From Fereydounia khargensis (lineage: Eukaryota; Basidiomycota; Ustilaginomycetes; Urocystidales; Fereydouniaceae), in assembly GCA_026413255.1 (NCBI GenBank), contig JAOCZO010000002.1:186001-250000 (forward strand): DNA of 64,000 bases, written 5' to 3'. The notes under the pieces are model-generated. The model had not been told where the DNA came from, made no database searches, and saw only the letters and a program-made list of their open reading frames with translations. The translations under genes and the position numbers were made by a program. Shown one piece after another: positions 17,998 to 27,755 of this stretch. How positions within the stretch are numbered: position 1 is the stretch's first letter; each line of letters begins with the position of its first letter.

Positions 17998-19462
17998 TTA
18001 GAGCTCGATCGCGACCAGGACCAGATTCTGACGGGGCGAAAAGCCCGAGATCGACTCGGTGTTCGAGGCCGCAGACATTGTAGAAGATGAAGGCATTCGG
18101 TGATGGACATCTTCCTGCCCAGATCGACCGATGGATACCACCTGGCCACCGACATAGCAGAGACCATGGAGCACGAGTGCAAAGTCGCGCATGTTGCGTT
18201 CGAGCGAGATGATCACCGTATCACAGCCAAGCTTCTCGCTCGCCGTGTCGAGGATGGCAAGCACCTGCTCTCGCAGCTGTGACTGATCGACAGCTTGTGG
18301 CATGCTGACGTACAGAGTGCGCTTCGTGTCCGAGGATGATGCCGAACTTGAGGTTGACGAATAGGAGCGGGCAGCTGCCTCAGGACTATCAAATGCGGAG
18401 GCTCCAGTCTTGAGGACCGCTCCAGACCATCCCGGACAGACGAGCTCAATACCAGCATCCTCAACGGCGCTGGCATCCGCAAAGTCGGCGAAAACCTTGC
18501 AGAAGAAGCCTTTGGCAGTCTCGAGGGCTCGATGGCAAACGTCCTGGTCCGGGCTCATCTCCGGAGTAGCAGGCATGAGACCGGTTCCGGTAGGAACAGC
18601 CTTGGGTTGGGCTTTGGCATCAGGAGCTTGTTCGCTCGAATGTGGGGCGAGAAGAGCGGTAGCGGCCTCGCGAGCAAGATGCTCTTGACCTGCCTCGTTC
18701 GAGCCGAGCGACATGTCGGTGAGACAAGCGCTGAGCACAGTCTCGGTCTCAGTGCCTTCTTCAGCAACTTCGGTTGCATCATCGTCGTCGTTATCAATGT
18801 CCGAATCCCGGTCATCGACCATTTGACGGGGAAGAAGGGTGGGTGACTGAGGCGGCGTTGAAGGAGGCGAATCCGGTAACTCGAGGGTCTGTGGCATGCG
18901 CATGCCACGATGAATGGGGACAGCCATGGCCGGAGCAGGCCTTCCGCTGCTGAACGGCCTCTGGCTTGGCGTGGTGGTGGTACTGCTAATGGGCTCAACA
19001 TTGACGTGGGGCGGTGAGATGCGGACGCGCGGGGCCTGAAGGCCTGCGGTCGAGTAGCCCCAGCTGGTCGCATGCTGGTGAGCTGGCGAGGGAGCGGTGG
19101 TGAAGTGGGAAGTAGGCAAGGAAGCAGGAACAGAGGCCTGCATCGAGTTGGCATGCACGCCCGTGTTGGTTCCGTTGGTGGTGTGCGACGCTACCCCTCT
19201 CACAGGTTGGCGCCGACCTGGCGAATCGCCAGGCATTTCTGCTTTAAGGACGTCAGGACCACCACTTGACCACCGTGCTCAACGTAGTAGACTGCTGGCT
19301 CCTGGTGGAGCCAGCAACGAAGCTGTTGTTGTTATCAGCGGGGCTGGTGAAGGCCCCGCGAGGGCTGCGCAGAGGGACCCCATCGTGGGCGGTAGAGGCG
19401 CTGACACTACCGCCGGGGTATAGACTAGGTTGATTGATGGAATTGGTCATGGTGGGATTCAT
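17998..19462 (-). CDS. OAZ: Ornithine decarboxylase antizyme, expressed by +1 ribosomal frameshift
   Basis: Antizyme binds ornithine decarboxylase, sends it to the proteasome without ubiquitin, and lowers polyamine uptake. Two overlapping frames are present. Frame 1 begins at ATG 19462 (MNPTMTNSINQPS) and runs 69 codons to Trp-Trp-Ser then TGA at 19255-19253. Skipping the T of that stop continues with Asp-Val-Leu-Lys-Ala-Glu-Met-Pro-Gly and 418 codons to TAA at 18000-17998. The C-terminal domain fits the family: TLYVSMPQAV, VLAILDTASEKLGCDTVII, LERNMRDFALVLHGLCYVGG and the final strand NLVLVAIEL. The full product would be 487 residues, long for an antizyme because of a Ser/Pro-rich and acidic insert (SDIDNDDDD) after the shift. 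Known antizymes shift more when polyamines are high, giving feedback. It is divergent from ESS2. Confidence 0.9.
19252..19264 (-). promoter_or_regulatory. Programmed +1 frameshift site of antizyme mRNA
   Basis: On the minus strand the site reads TGG TGG TCC TGA C. Mammalian antizyme uses TGG TGC TCC TGA T, so the last sense codon (TCC) and the stop (TGA) are the same. Reading TCC and then GAC enters the frame of the antizyme domain without any intervening stop. No GT..AG intron across this point is needed or evident. Confidence 0.88.
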
Positions 19463-19534
19463 TGTTACCGATTCAACGTGGCGGTGGTTATGAGTGGTTG
19501 CTGGGCTAAACTGGTGATGCACAGGGAGCTGAAA

Positions 19535-19615
19535 CTGGCGAGAAGAACGGGGGCAAATGTCAGCAACGAGGAGGGAGGACAGGTCTGATGAAATTGGCGG
19601 GGCAGCCGCACTTAC
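19535..19615 (-). other. Probable intron in the antizyme 5' UTR
   Basis: On the minus strand a strong donor GTAAGTGCGG, a branch-like GCTGAC and a pyrimidine-rich CGCCAG acceptor bound 81 bases; a second acceptor (TTTCAG) six bases further would give 19529-19615. No ATG lies in the short upstream exon, so the intron is best read as untranslated leader. Confidence 0.5.
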
Positions 19616-19966
19616 ACAGCTATGTAGCTTGCCGGGGCTGGTTAGATAGAGATGGATGTGGGAAGGATGAGGCTAGAAGGGGCGACGACCAACTCGTGGC
19701 GAGCGAAAAGGACTCTGGGCTGCGCCAGAGGGGCAGCTGACTGGCAGACAATGAGTGGGTGGGTGAGAGTGAGGGCCCTGAAAGTGGGTGAGGCGAGCCG
19801 ACCCATCCGGCAGGCAGGCAGGCTCGCTCTCGCTGCTTGCGCTGAGTCGAGGCCGCTCAGCCCGCAGAACCTTACTTTTTTTCCTCTCTTTCGCTGCGCG
19901 TCCATTCGGCCCGCCGTCTGCTCGCTGCACTTGGGCAGCAGGGCTGGATTTTTTCTCTCACTCTAC

Positions 19967-19991
19967 CTCGTTAAGCACTGTGCTTAACGAG
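19967..19991. promoter_or_regulatory. 25-base inverted repeat in the divergent promoter
   Basis: CTCGTTAAGCAC, one spacer base, then GTGCTTAACGAG: twelve perfectly paired bases per arm. It sits between two divergent genes and could be a dimeric transcription-factor site. The factor is unknown, so the role is inference only. Confidence 0.35.
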
Positions 19992-20304
19992 ACTTTCGAT
20001 CATTGGCCGTGTATTACACGCCCTGCGGAAATACAAGCCGGCAATACAAATTCCGCTTCCGGACTTTTCTAGTCGATGGCGTGATGTGCCCACTCGCCAC
20101 TCAACTTCCCGACCCCGTGACCGACTGCTTCCATATCGCACGAATGCACTTGAAGCGGAATCATTGTCGGAGCCGACTTTGACCCTTCCGAAGCCCCGAC
20201 TGAGCCACCATCCCCTCCACACCGATTCCAAAATTCGTGTCCGAGACCCTGACCCTAGCTAGGCTGCAAAGACGAGGCAAGACGGGCCTTGCCGAGCGAC
20301 CACC

Positions 20305-22185
20305 ATGCCACCTCCTCAGCCCCCAACTCCTCGCGCAGCAGCTGCAGAGGCACGTCTGGCCAAGCAGGTGGCTGTTTTGCCCCGTGCCGGTGTCGGTCAG
20401 TCTCAGCCCGTTGGCCAAAGCAATAGCTGCGCCAGCACCAGCACCAACTCCTCTGTGCTGATCCCGTTCAAGCCTGGCGAGACGTCGCTGCTCAACCAAA
20501 AGATCCTCACTGAAGGAGAGTACACCTCTGCTCTTTCATCCATCATCAAGCGCGACTTCTTCCCGGACCTCGACCGCCTACGCGCGGAGAACGAGTACCT
20601 GGGCGCGCTCGAGAACGGCGATCCAGACAAGATTCGCAGGTCTCTGCGCAAACTCGTCCGCATCGAGGAGAATCAGGGCCTCATCGCAAAGACACCTCGA
20701 ACCAATCGGGATCCTTCTCTCACCCCAAGCAGTCGTGCTCGTCCCTCTGTCGCGGGACACATACCGACGACTCCGACTGATCCCGGCGACACACCTCTCT
20801 ATGGGCACCCAACCGCGTCAAGATGGGAAGATACCCCGGCCGTTCGCGGCACAGATGACGATACACCTTACTCGCATTATCCGGATACTGCTGTGACGAA
20901 TGGCACTGCACTTGACCCAGAAGGCGAAGACAATGATGATGGGGCTGTATCCTCAGGCATCGTGCCAGACACGGATCTGACGCTCAACACATTTCAATCC
21001 CGCTACACGTCGGAGGACAATGCGTCCTTCTCACAGATCCTGGATCGAGAGAATCAACGCCGCAAAGAACGATACGCATGGGCGTACGAGAAGGAGAAGA
21101 ACGCCAACGAACGCAAGCGCGTCATCATGCACACTGAGCAGCAAGAAGCCAAAGCTGGCAAGAGGCTCGCTATCCAAGCCGCCGAAGACAGCGGCAAGCG
21201 CATCGAAGGAAAGGAACGCCTCCTCATCAAAGCGGCAGATGCCGTAGCTCCTCCTGCAACTGGTCCACAAGCTAAAGAGAGCTCCTCGAAAGATCCCATG
21301 GACAATCTCATTCTCGTGCCTGAAAGCAGGAAGGACGACCGCAAGGCGACTTTGGGCGCATGGCGCTACACCGCGCGCAACAGCTTGATGTTTGGCCCTG
21401 ACGCAAACCAACGCCTTGCAACCGTGCGCAGCACGTCGCTGCCACATCACTCATCCAATCAGGCCCTGGGATTCAGCATGTTCAATAATGGCGTGGCTGC
21501 AGATCAAAAGCCCTCCGTCAACTATCGGAGCACCAACTTTGCTGATTTCGACGAGGAGGAGGCACGCAATGATGGCAAGAGCCTTGCGCCTGATACGCCC
21601 ACCAGCAGTCGGATCGATGCCGCAATCCGGGGCAGCCTTGCCCCTTCTGTAAGCGGCGAAGACGAAGGAGCTGGATCGCTGACTCCGAGGGTCGCTGGTT
21701 ACGGCTTTGTCAGTCCGCTCCCGACGCCACGTGCTGGTGACGAGAGCGAAGAGCGGATGGAGCAGCTGATGCGATGGGGTGCAAGTAAGGTGGGAAAGCG
21801 GCTGGGCGAGCCGGAGGATGTCACGGCCTCGCCTGGTGGTTTCATCCTGCCTCCATCGTCTCGGCGTGAAGAGCTGGCGAACAAGCTTATGCGCCGCCCA
21901 GCTGAGGCCAACGCCAGCCCATACGGCACGGCCAAGTACCGCCCGCCAGGAACACCACGACGCACACGCAAGGATCTGACGCCAGCCGCTCGCCAGCTCC
22001 TGGACCGCACGTCGGTCGCGCACCGCAACACACTCTTGACGCCCAAGTCGCCCAGCAGCCTCGGTGCCGCGCTGCTCGGTGGACGGCGCCAGGACGAGAC
22101 TCTCAACATGGACCGCATGCGCCAGCAGCGCTGGACACCCACGCCAAGCCCCATCGTTCGGAGAGGACACCCCTCTGACCGATAG
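20305..22185 (+). CDS. ESS2: Splicing factor ESS-2 / DGCR14 homologue
   Basis: An intronless 626-residue frame starts at ATG 20305 in a good context (ACCACCATGCC). The diagnostic ES2/DGCR14 block is LLNQKILTEGEYTSALSSIIKRDFFPDL at about 63-90, cited here by its ends: Leu-Leu-Asn-Gln-Lys and Phe-Phe-Pro-Asp-Leu. This is followed by a charged helix with RRKERYAWAYEKEK and, near 470, the GYGFVSPLPTPRAGD element that ends with a conserved MRWG-like segment, then PYGTAKYRPPGTPRRTRKDLTPAARQLL. Family members are nuclear, associate with the spliceosome late C complex, and S. pombe Bis1 is a relative. The C-terminus is basic and low-complexity. The gene converges on the MDR oxidoreductase with only 112 bases between stops. 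Confidence 0.9.
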   Translation: MPPPQPPTPRAAAAEARLAKQVAVLPRAGVGQSQPVGQSNSCASTSTNSSVLIPFKPGETSLLNQKILTEGEYTSALSSIIKRDFFPDLDRLRAENEYLGALENGDPDKIRRSLRKLVRIEENQGLIAKTPRTNRDPSLTPSSRARPSVAGHIPTTPTDPGDTPLYGHPTASRWEDTPAVRGTDDDTPYSHYPDTAVTNGTALDPEGEDNDDGAVSSGIVPDTDLTLNTFQSRYTSEDNASFSQILDRENQRRKERYAWAYEKEKNANERKRVIMHTEQQEAKAGKRLAIQAAEDSGKRIEGKERLLIKAADAVAPPATGPQAKESSSKDPMDNLILVPESRKDDRKATLGAWRYTARNSLMFGPDANQRLATVRSTSLPHHSSNQALGFSMFNNGVAADQKPSVNYRSTNFADFDEEEARNDGKSLAPDTPTSSRIDAAIRGSLAPSVSGEDEGAGSLTPRVAGYGFVSPLPTPRAGDESEERMEQLMRWGASKVGKRLGEPEDVTASPGGFILPPSSRREELANKLMRRPAEANASPYGTAKYRPPGTPRRTRKDLTPAARQLLDRTSVAHRNTLLTPKSPSSLGAALLGGRRQDETLNMDRMRQQRWTPTPSPIVRRGHPSDR

Positions 22186-22297
22186 GACACGACTTGAATG
22201 TCACACTGCACACTGTACTTTTAGCAAATCATTTCACTTGAAAAGTCTCATAGATGCATTACATATTCACAATTAGAAGCAGGCTATCCACAATTTT

Positions 22298-23359
22298 TTA
22301 GTTGTCAAAGGGGCGGATGACGACCTTGACACCGCTAACGCCCTTCTTGTTCTTTTCGAGGGCGGCTTCGATGTTTGCGAGGCCACCGGGAACAACTTCG
22401 GGGCGGTTGGGCTTGAAGAGGCCCTTTGCGATGTAGCCGTTTTCGCCGCCGAGATTAGCGAAGAGGGGTTCAGAGAGGTACCTGAGGGCGGGGTTGGAGC
22501 CCATGCCCATGATGCCCTTTATTTCAACGGCCTTGGGGCCCTGCTTTCCCTGTGCGGCGGCCTTCTCGTCCGCGCCGAGGACGGTGATGACGTTACCACC
22601 CTCAAGGTGCTGGAGGATGTCGACGGCAAACTTTTGCGTCTCGGGCGCCGAGATCGAGTCGTAGACAAAGTCGGCCTTGGTGCCCTGGGCGGCGGCGACA
22701 AAGTCTTGCGCGGTCGCCTTGGAGCGGTCCAGGACCGTCGTGGCGCCGAGGGCCTTGAGGTGCTCAATGTGCGTCGCAGAGGCGTTAGTGACAATACGGC
22801 TGAAGCCGCTCAGGCGGGCAAGCTGGATAGCGTACTGGCCGACAGAGGAAGATCCACCGAGAACAAAGGCCGTCTTGCCCTCGCCAACCTTGTCTCCACC
22901 CTTGTCCCAGGGCGCAGGAAGACCGTGTCCCGTCTTGTCGTAGAGACCAGTGAGGACAGCAACAGTAGCGAGCGAGACGCCAGCAGCCTCGTCGTCGGTA
23001 ATGTTGGATGGCGTCTTGGCAACGAGCGCAGCAGGCATCTTGACGTACTGCTGGAAGGTAGAGGACGGGTAGACGCCAATAATGCCCTGGAAGAACACAC
23101 GCTCGCCCTCCTTGAGCGTCTTGACGTCCGAACCGACCGAGGCAATCTCACCCGCTGCATCCGAACCCAGGATAGCAGGGTACTCGGAAAGGAAGAGCTT
23201 GTAGTCCCGGATCTTCCAGTCGACGGGGTTGATCGCAGTCGCCGTGACCTTGATGAGAACCTCGTCGGCGTTGAGTGAAGGCGTGGGTCGGTCCTCGACG
23301 ACGTTCTTGGCGCCGGCCTCGGGCACGACAGCGGCTTTGAAGGAAGCAGGGGCAGTCAT
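22298..23359 (-). CDS. Medium-chain dehydrogenase/reductase, zinc-independent enoyl-reductase/ToxD-like
   Basis: The first in-frame ATG is at 23359 (MTAPASFKAAVV), giving 353 residues. The frame extends further upstream only through non-ATG codons. The GroES-like N-terminal domain has the substrate loop NPVDWK at about 44-49 where zinc alcohol dehydrogenases have a Cys-His ligand pair, so catalytic zinc is probably absent. ILGSDAAGEIASVG follows, and the Rossmann fold begins with FVLGGSSSVGQYAIQLA, typical for NADPH binding. This arrangement is common in the fungal ToxD/trans-enoyl-reductase group, whose members reduce activated double bonds; the substrate here cannot be told. The protein ends VIRPFDN with no peroxisomal signal. 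It stands alone, without neighbouring biosynthetic genes. Confidence 0.85.
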   Translation of the reverse strand: MTAPASFKAAVVPEAGAKNVVEDRPTPSLNADEVLIKVTATAINPVDWKIRDYKLFLSEYPAILGSDAAGEIASVGSDVKTLKEGERVFFQGIIGVYPSSTFQQYVKMPAALVAKTPSNITDDEAAGVSLATVAVLTGLYDKTGHGLPAPWDKGGDKVGEGKTAFVLGGSSSVGQYAIQLARLSGFSRIVTNASATHIEHLKALGATTVLDRSKATAQDFVAAAQGTKADFVYDSISAPETQKFAVDILQHLEGGNVITVLGADEKAAAQGKQGPKAVEIKGIMGMGSNPALRYLSEPLFANLGGENGYIAKGLFKPNRPEVVPGGLANIEAALEKNKKGVSGVKVVIRPFDN

Positions 23360-24394
23360 TTTTTCTGTGATGGTGTAGCAGATGGAGCTCAAATGTTGTG
23401 TGGGCAGGGTGATGGTGGATGGTCTCAAAGGCCTTTTATAGCTTTGTTCAGAATCTCATCACTCCCTCAACTCTCCCACGTCAACGTACCGTCCATGGCG
23501 CGGACCAACTGCCCTGCATTCCAAGGGCTTCTTTGATCCTTGTTCGTAATGGCTCAATTCAAATGTGGAGGCTACTGTAAAAGTAAAGCAGACGGGCCCT
23601 TCTGGCCGCGCTCGGTCCACTCGATTCTTCCTCTTTTCTTTTTTTACCCGGCCGGTGCTCGCTCGCTCGGGGTTAAGCAGTGAAACTTGCTCTGCGTGAT
23701 GCAATCCAAAAACGCCTTCTCTCCTTCATCCTCCCGGGCCCGTCTTCCGGGAATTTGCTCCAACTTCTTCCGCCGGCCAGCACGGAAATTCCAACATCAT
23801 ACAGAGAGACGATCGACGTCAATTACTGCATTTGGTCCCTGTGTCCCAATACTGTAAAGTAATAAATCGCTGCGCGGAGCTGCGTAAAGCGGCTTGCCTG
23901 TGCCGAATACCGGCTCAAAGATGCCCACAAGGCCGGTAACACTGCTTTCCAACAACGTCGTCCTATTCTGCAGGCGCTCATGCCTCGGCAGCGTGTGCCT
24001 TCGTTAAGCCCGAACGTCTTACTGGTCCCGCCCACGTGATTGGATCCAAACCCTTTGATCGACCGCAAGTGTCTTCTCGAAACAACTACAGCATGAACTT
24101 GTCGTGTACAAACAAAAAGCAAAACATCACTTGACCCTAGCTCCGATATTATTTCAATCACATGTAATCAACTTACTGTAGCAAAGAGAGCAAGTAAAAC
24201 CAGAGAGTTGCATTTGTATCAGTCAAGCTCGATATCAATGAATTCGGTATTGTACTGTATGCTATAGAGTTTGTACAGAGTCTGACTATTGTATTGTCGA
24301 AAGCTATGTAAGAGGCGTATGCTAAGGAAAGGTCAAAAGATTCACCACGTGCTGGCAATTTTCGCAAGTCGATTCGATATCGCGGATCCAGGGC
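23360..24394. other. Intergenic: MDR upstream region and CON7-like 3' flank
   Basis: About 1.0 kb with no supported gene. It holds four copies of TACTGTA (about 23573, 23850, 24174, 24253) and an E-box-like CCACGTGATTGG near 24030. The first few hundred bases should contain the MDR promoter. Confidence 0.55.
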
Positions 24395-25728
24395 CTAGAA
24401 AGCCGCCCGAGTAGCTCGCCTTTGCGCCTGTACAGCCCGATACGCTAAGAAAATGCGTGAACAACATGTCCTCCAACCAACCGCACAAGCTAGCACCGAG
24501 GCTGCTCGATCGGGGTACCGCGCCTACCTGCAGCGTTCAGCCTGGGGCCGTGTTCGTTCACAGCGCGATGCGTGTTCAAATCTGTGAGCGTGTAATGTAA
24601 GTCAACCTACCAGGGAACGAGCATCGTTTGCCAAACACTCACGGTTCAGGGTTCCGTACGCCTTGTCGCAGTCCGGAAAGTCGCACTGGTACTTGCGTTC
24701 GATTTCTTCCCACTTGCGTCGCTTTCGGATCTTGCGCTGCCCAGGGAATCTCAACGTGTCCATGTCGTCCTGCTTGCCACTAAGCATTCGAGAGGGCGAG
24801 GCAAATTGCCCATTCGGCGCTCGCACCCATACCTTCTTCTTGGCTTCGCCTGATCCGCCTCCTGCGGTCGGTTCGCTCCTCTGCGAGGTCGGCCTCCGCC
24901 TGTACTGCTCTGGATTGTAGATTCCACTCGACGCACCAAAGGAATGGTAGGAGGTCTCTGTCTGCTGGCGATACGCAAGTTGTTCATCGGTAGCGCGGGA
25001 CACAAAATGGCTCGCAGTCTGCTGCAGGTTTCCGACGCCGTTCCATGACTCGGTGCTTTGGCATCCTCTGTCCCCGTGACCGACTAGTTGGACAAAGCAT
25101 GATGGAAGGTAATCAGGGCAAAAGAAAGAGAGTCGACAAAGAATTGGATAAAGAAGGACTCACAAGTATAGCTTTGATAAGGATCGTCTGGTACCCGGCT
25201 CACTACAAGTGGATTGCCAGGGTCGTTACACTGCATCATGAGCTCCTCGATACCTTGCTGTCCCTCAAAAAGCTGCTGAGTGTCGAAAGCCTTGTCGTAG
25301 CCGGTCGATACTTCATGTTCAGCCCCGGTCTCTGCTTCCATGGGCCATACTGACAACTCCTCATAGGTCATCTCACCGAGTTCTGCAGCGTATCGGTGAT
25401 CGTGATCACCGATACGCTGCATACGCTGCAGTGGTTGATGACTCAAATGAAAAGAGCCCGTGCTGGTCATGTCAGAAGAAGCTGGGACAGGCAGCGAAAA
25501 AATGTCTAGGACGACGGTGGATCCAGGCTCGCCCGCGAGGTACGAGCTTGGGTCATCGTGACTTGTGTCGTGACCGCGTTGGGAAACTTGAGCGCTCTCA
25601 TTTGTTGTATGCGCTAGTGATCCGAACTTGCGGGCTTGTTCGAGCGAACTTGATGAGGACGTCTTGGTTGCATCTTGAAAGGGAGCCTCGATCTGGTATG
25701 CATAGTCAAACGATTGATGCAACGCCAT
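24395..25728 (-). CDS. CON7-like C2H2 zinc-finger transcription factor, four exons
   Basis: Exons are 25164-25728, 24643-25083, 24528-24581 and 24395-24444; phases match and the joined 1,110 bases give 369 residues. The conserved core is KIRKRRKWEEIERKYQCDFP, then CDKAYGTLN just before the second intron, HLNTHRAVNEHGPRLNA in exon 3 and AYRAVQAQRRATRAAF in exon 4. This copies the layout of the CON7 family (a basic EEIER helix, one C2H2 finger with AYGTLNHLN, HG-P-[KR], then a basic helix). The finger is split by the intron between its Cys and His pairs. The N-terminal 250 residues are Ser/Gln-rich and probably disordered. CON7 proteins are nuclear regulators of morphogenesis in ascomycetes; the role here is inferred. 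If the third intron is not used, reading ends at TAG 24492-24490 after 365 residues. Confidence 0.75.
25385..25420. repeat. Perfect 17-base inverted repeat inside the CON7-like coding region
   Basis: GCAGCGTATCGGTGATC, two spacer bases (GT), then its exact reverse complement. It lies in exon 1 and is partly followed by a direct repeat of ATACGCTGC. In mRNA it would form a strong hairpin. Confidence 0.9.
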
Positions 25729-27755
25729 CGACGGAACTGAATGGGTGTGTGCGGCGAAGGGCCTGTATGCAGCTGTTCAAAGGTGGGGGCACAGATAGAT
25801 CTGATACTAGAGACGGAAGCAGTGGGAGGGCGTCAAGATCATTCGAAAGAAGCCTCTCGAGGGTAAGGGATGGCGAAAGGAAAGCACTATGCTTGGAGAC
25901 TCGTTGTGTATTACCCTCACCGATCGGAGAGTATGAAAGGAAAAAAAAAAGGGAGGAAATGCCCAATGTGAAAGGATCGTCTCGAAAGCAAAGTAAATGA
26001 AGACGATCGAGACAGAAGAGAATGGCGAGAAGGAGAGAAAAGGGAAGGATGGAAAGAAAAAGCTGAGAGAAGCGACGGTGGGATGCGAAGCTCAGATGGC
26101 CAGATGGAAGTAGCAAGGTCAGATACATGTGTCGACATGGAGAATGAGGGCCACTGTACTCTTTGTATCTACTGTACACAGGAAGTCTGTCGAACCACGA
26201 TTGGCTAGGCACTTCTCTGCAATTCCTAGTGACCTTGCCGGCCGCCATGCCGTGGACGAAGATGAGAAAGAGCCGGGACTGGGCAAGAGCGCTAAGCTGC
26301 ACAGTTTCGTCTGAATCTTTGACAGCGCGAGCGACTGAATAAGGCACGGCCTGCACTGCTGAGACCCAGGAATCGGCACTGGAGAGAGCATCGATACGGT
26401 GGTCCCCCTGTTGTGCCGTGTTCGGCATGAAGAAGCTGAAGCGGCGTCAGAGTCAGAAGGCTCAGACCCCAAAGCGCGGCCGCAGCCGTCACTCTGGGAA
26501 CAAGGGTCGGGCTTTCCCGATTGGACTGAGCAGATTCGTGTCGCGAGCTCATCCCGGGCACAAGCAGTCACGGACGGACGCGCGAGCGCCCTGTGTGACC
26601 ACGTACAGGTACTGTACAGGTCGCTCACGCGGGGGACGGTCCCCGACGTCCTCTTGACGGTCCCCGCAGAGTCTTCTCGAGAGCCCCGGTGGCCTCGACG
26701 GGCACTCGCAGGAGATACGTTTCCCGCAGGCGCGCGGACGGGGAGACAGACACAATGGAACCTGACAACCAAAAGAAACTTCGTTCGCGCGACTCTGAAA
26801 AACAGGTTCAAAAACGGTAGTGCTACCCGACGAGGGTAGCGAGTCAAAAAACAGCGTCTTATTTGACCCCCAAATTGGGTCGACTACCCTGAACCGGGCC
26901 CGGACAGCGTCGTTTCGCTCGAAACGAACAAGCAAACAAGCACTGAAGCTCACCAAGCCACAAGCACAGGAGAACACAGGCACACGAGGAACAACAGGTG
27001 TACTATTGTGCACACAATATCGTACGATGTTCGACAGCTTGGAAAATCAAAGACTAGTACAGAGAAATGTGATTCAGTCGAGTAGACAGCTTCACACGGC
27101 TACGTCTGGCAGTCCCTCTGAGAAGGCGTACGCGTGACGACGGAGCCAGTTTGATGGGGTGTTCCCGATCCAGATTCGTACAGTAGCATCCGAGGGCCGC
27201 GACGGAAACCCCCGTCTTCAACTGAGCTGCTGCCCTTTGCAATGCACACAGAGGGCCGTCTGCTCCGCCTTCGTCAGACTCATCGGAGGCGTAACGAAAT
27301 TCAAGGTACCTGCAAGCACGACCGAGCTTGGGCGACGAGTCACAGGCGCACACACGCCCGATTGGATCGGTGATGTGTATCGCTTTTTCCCAGACTCCCT
27401 TGTTTGACTCTAACTTTGCCAGCAGCAACGTTCGGGTCGACTCCGGCGCACCTGGGTGACACGACCGGTCGTGTCGACCGTGCGAGAGCGTACGGACCAG
27501 CCCTGCAGCACTGACAGAAAAGTTGCTTTTAGATTGCGAATGAAGAGTATTTCGCCACCTCTGTTACGGCTTCTGTTCACTCAGCCTTTGTCTCTGCACG
27601 CGCACGTCTCTTGGCTAGATTGAATCTTGGACATTGAATCATCTGAAGACAAACCACGATCTAGCATTACAGTCATTTCGCAAGTCAAAGTGCCAGCAAG
27701 AAAGTACACTTTAGCTCTAGCTTGGCGTTCTTTTCCTCCTGCCAAGCCTTGCACT
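25729..27755. other. Intergenic: upstream region of the CON7-like gene
   Basis: Two kb without a supported gene. The part nearest the CON7-like start is C/T-rich on the minus strand to about 26130 and looks like a long leader. Frames of 150-240 codons exist but are rich in Ser/Leu/Pro from base composition and show no domain. An 18-base perfect palindrome lies at 27458-27475, and TACTGTA/TACAGTA motifs occur at about 26170, 26610 and 27179. Confidence 0.5.

Larger units (their letters stand above)
19463..20304. other. Divergent promoter region antizyme / ESS2
   Basis: About 840 bases carry the leaders and promoters of two divergent genes. The antizyme leader intron lies on the left and a 25-base dyad near the middle. 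No further coding region is supported. Confidence 0.6.

Noticed and set aside
22298-23428. Longer MDR oxidoreductase beginning at 23428
   Set aside because: The codon at 23428 is TTG; the first ATG is at 23359 and gives the normal N-terminus of the family.
25706-26428. A 240-codon minus-strand frame ending inside the CON7-like start region
   Set aside because: Ser/Leu/Phe-rich translation of a pyrimidine-rich leader; it overlaps the real start in another frame and shows no domain.
26399-26839. A 146-codon plus-strand frame upstream of the CON7-like gene
   Set aside because: Mixed composition without a domain, membrane segment or signal peptide, and no supporting splice sites.
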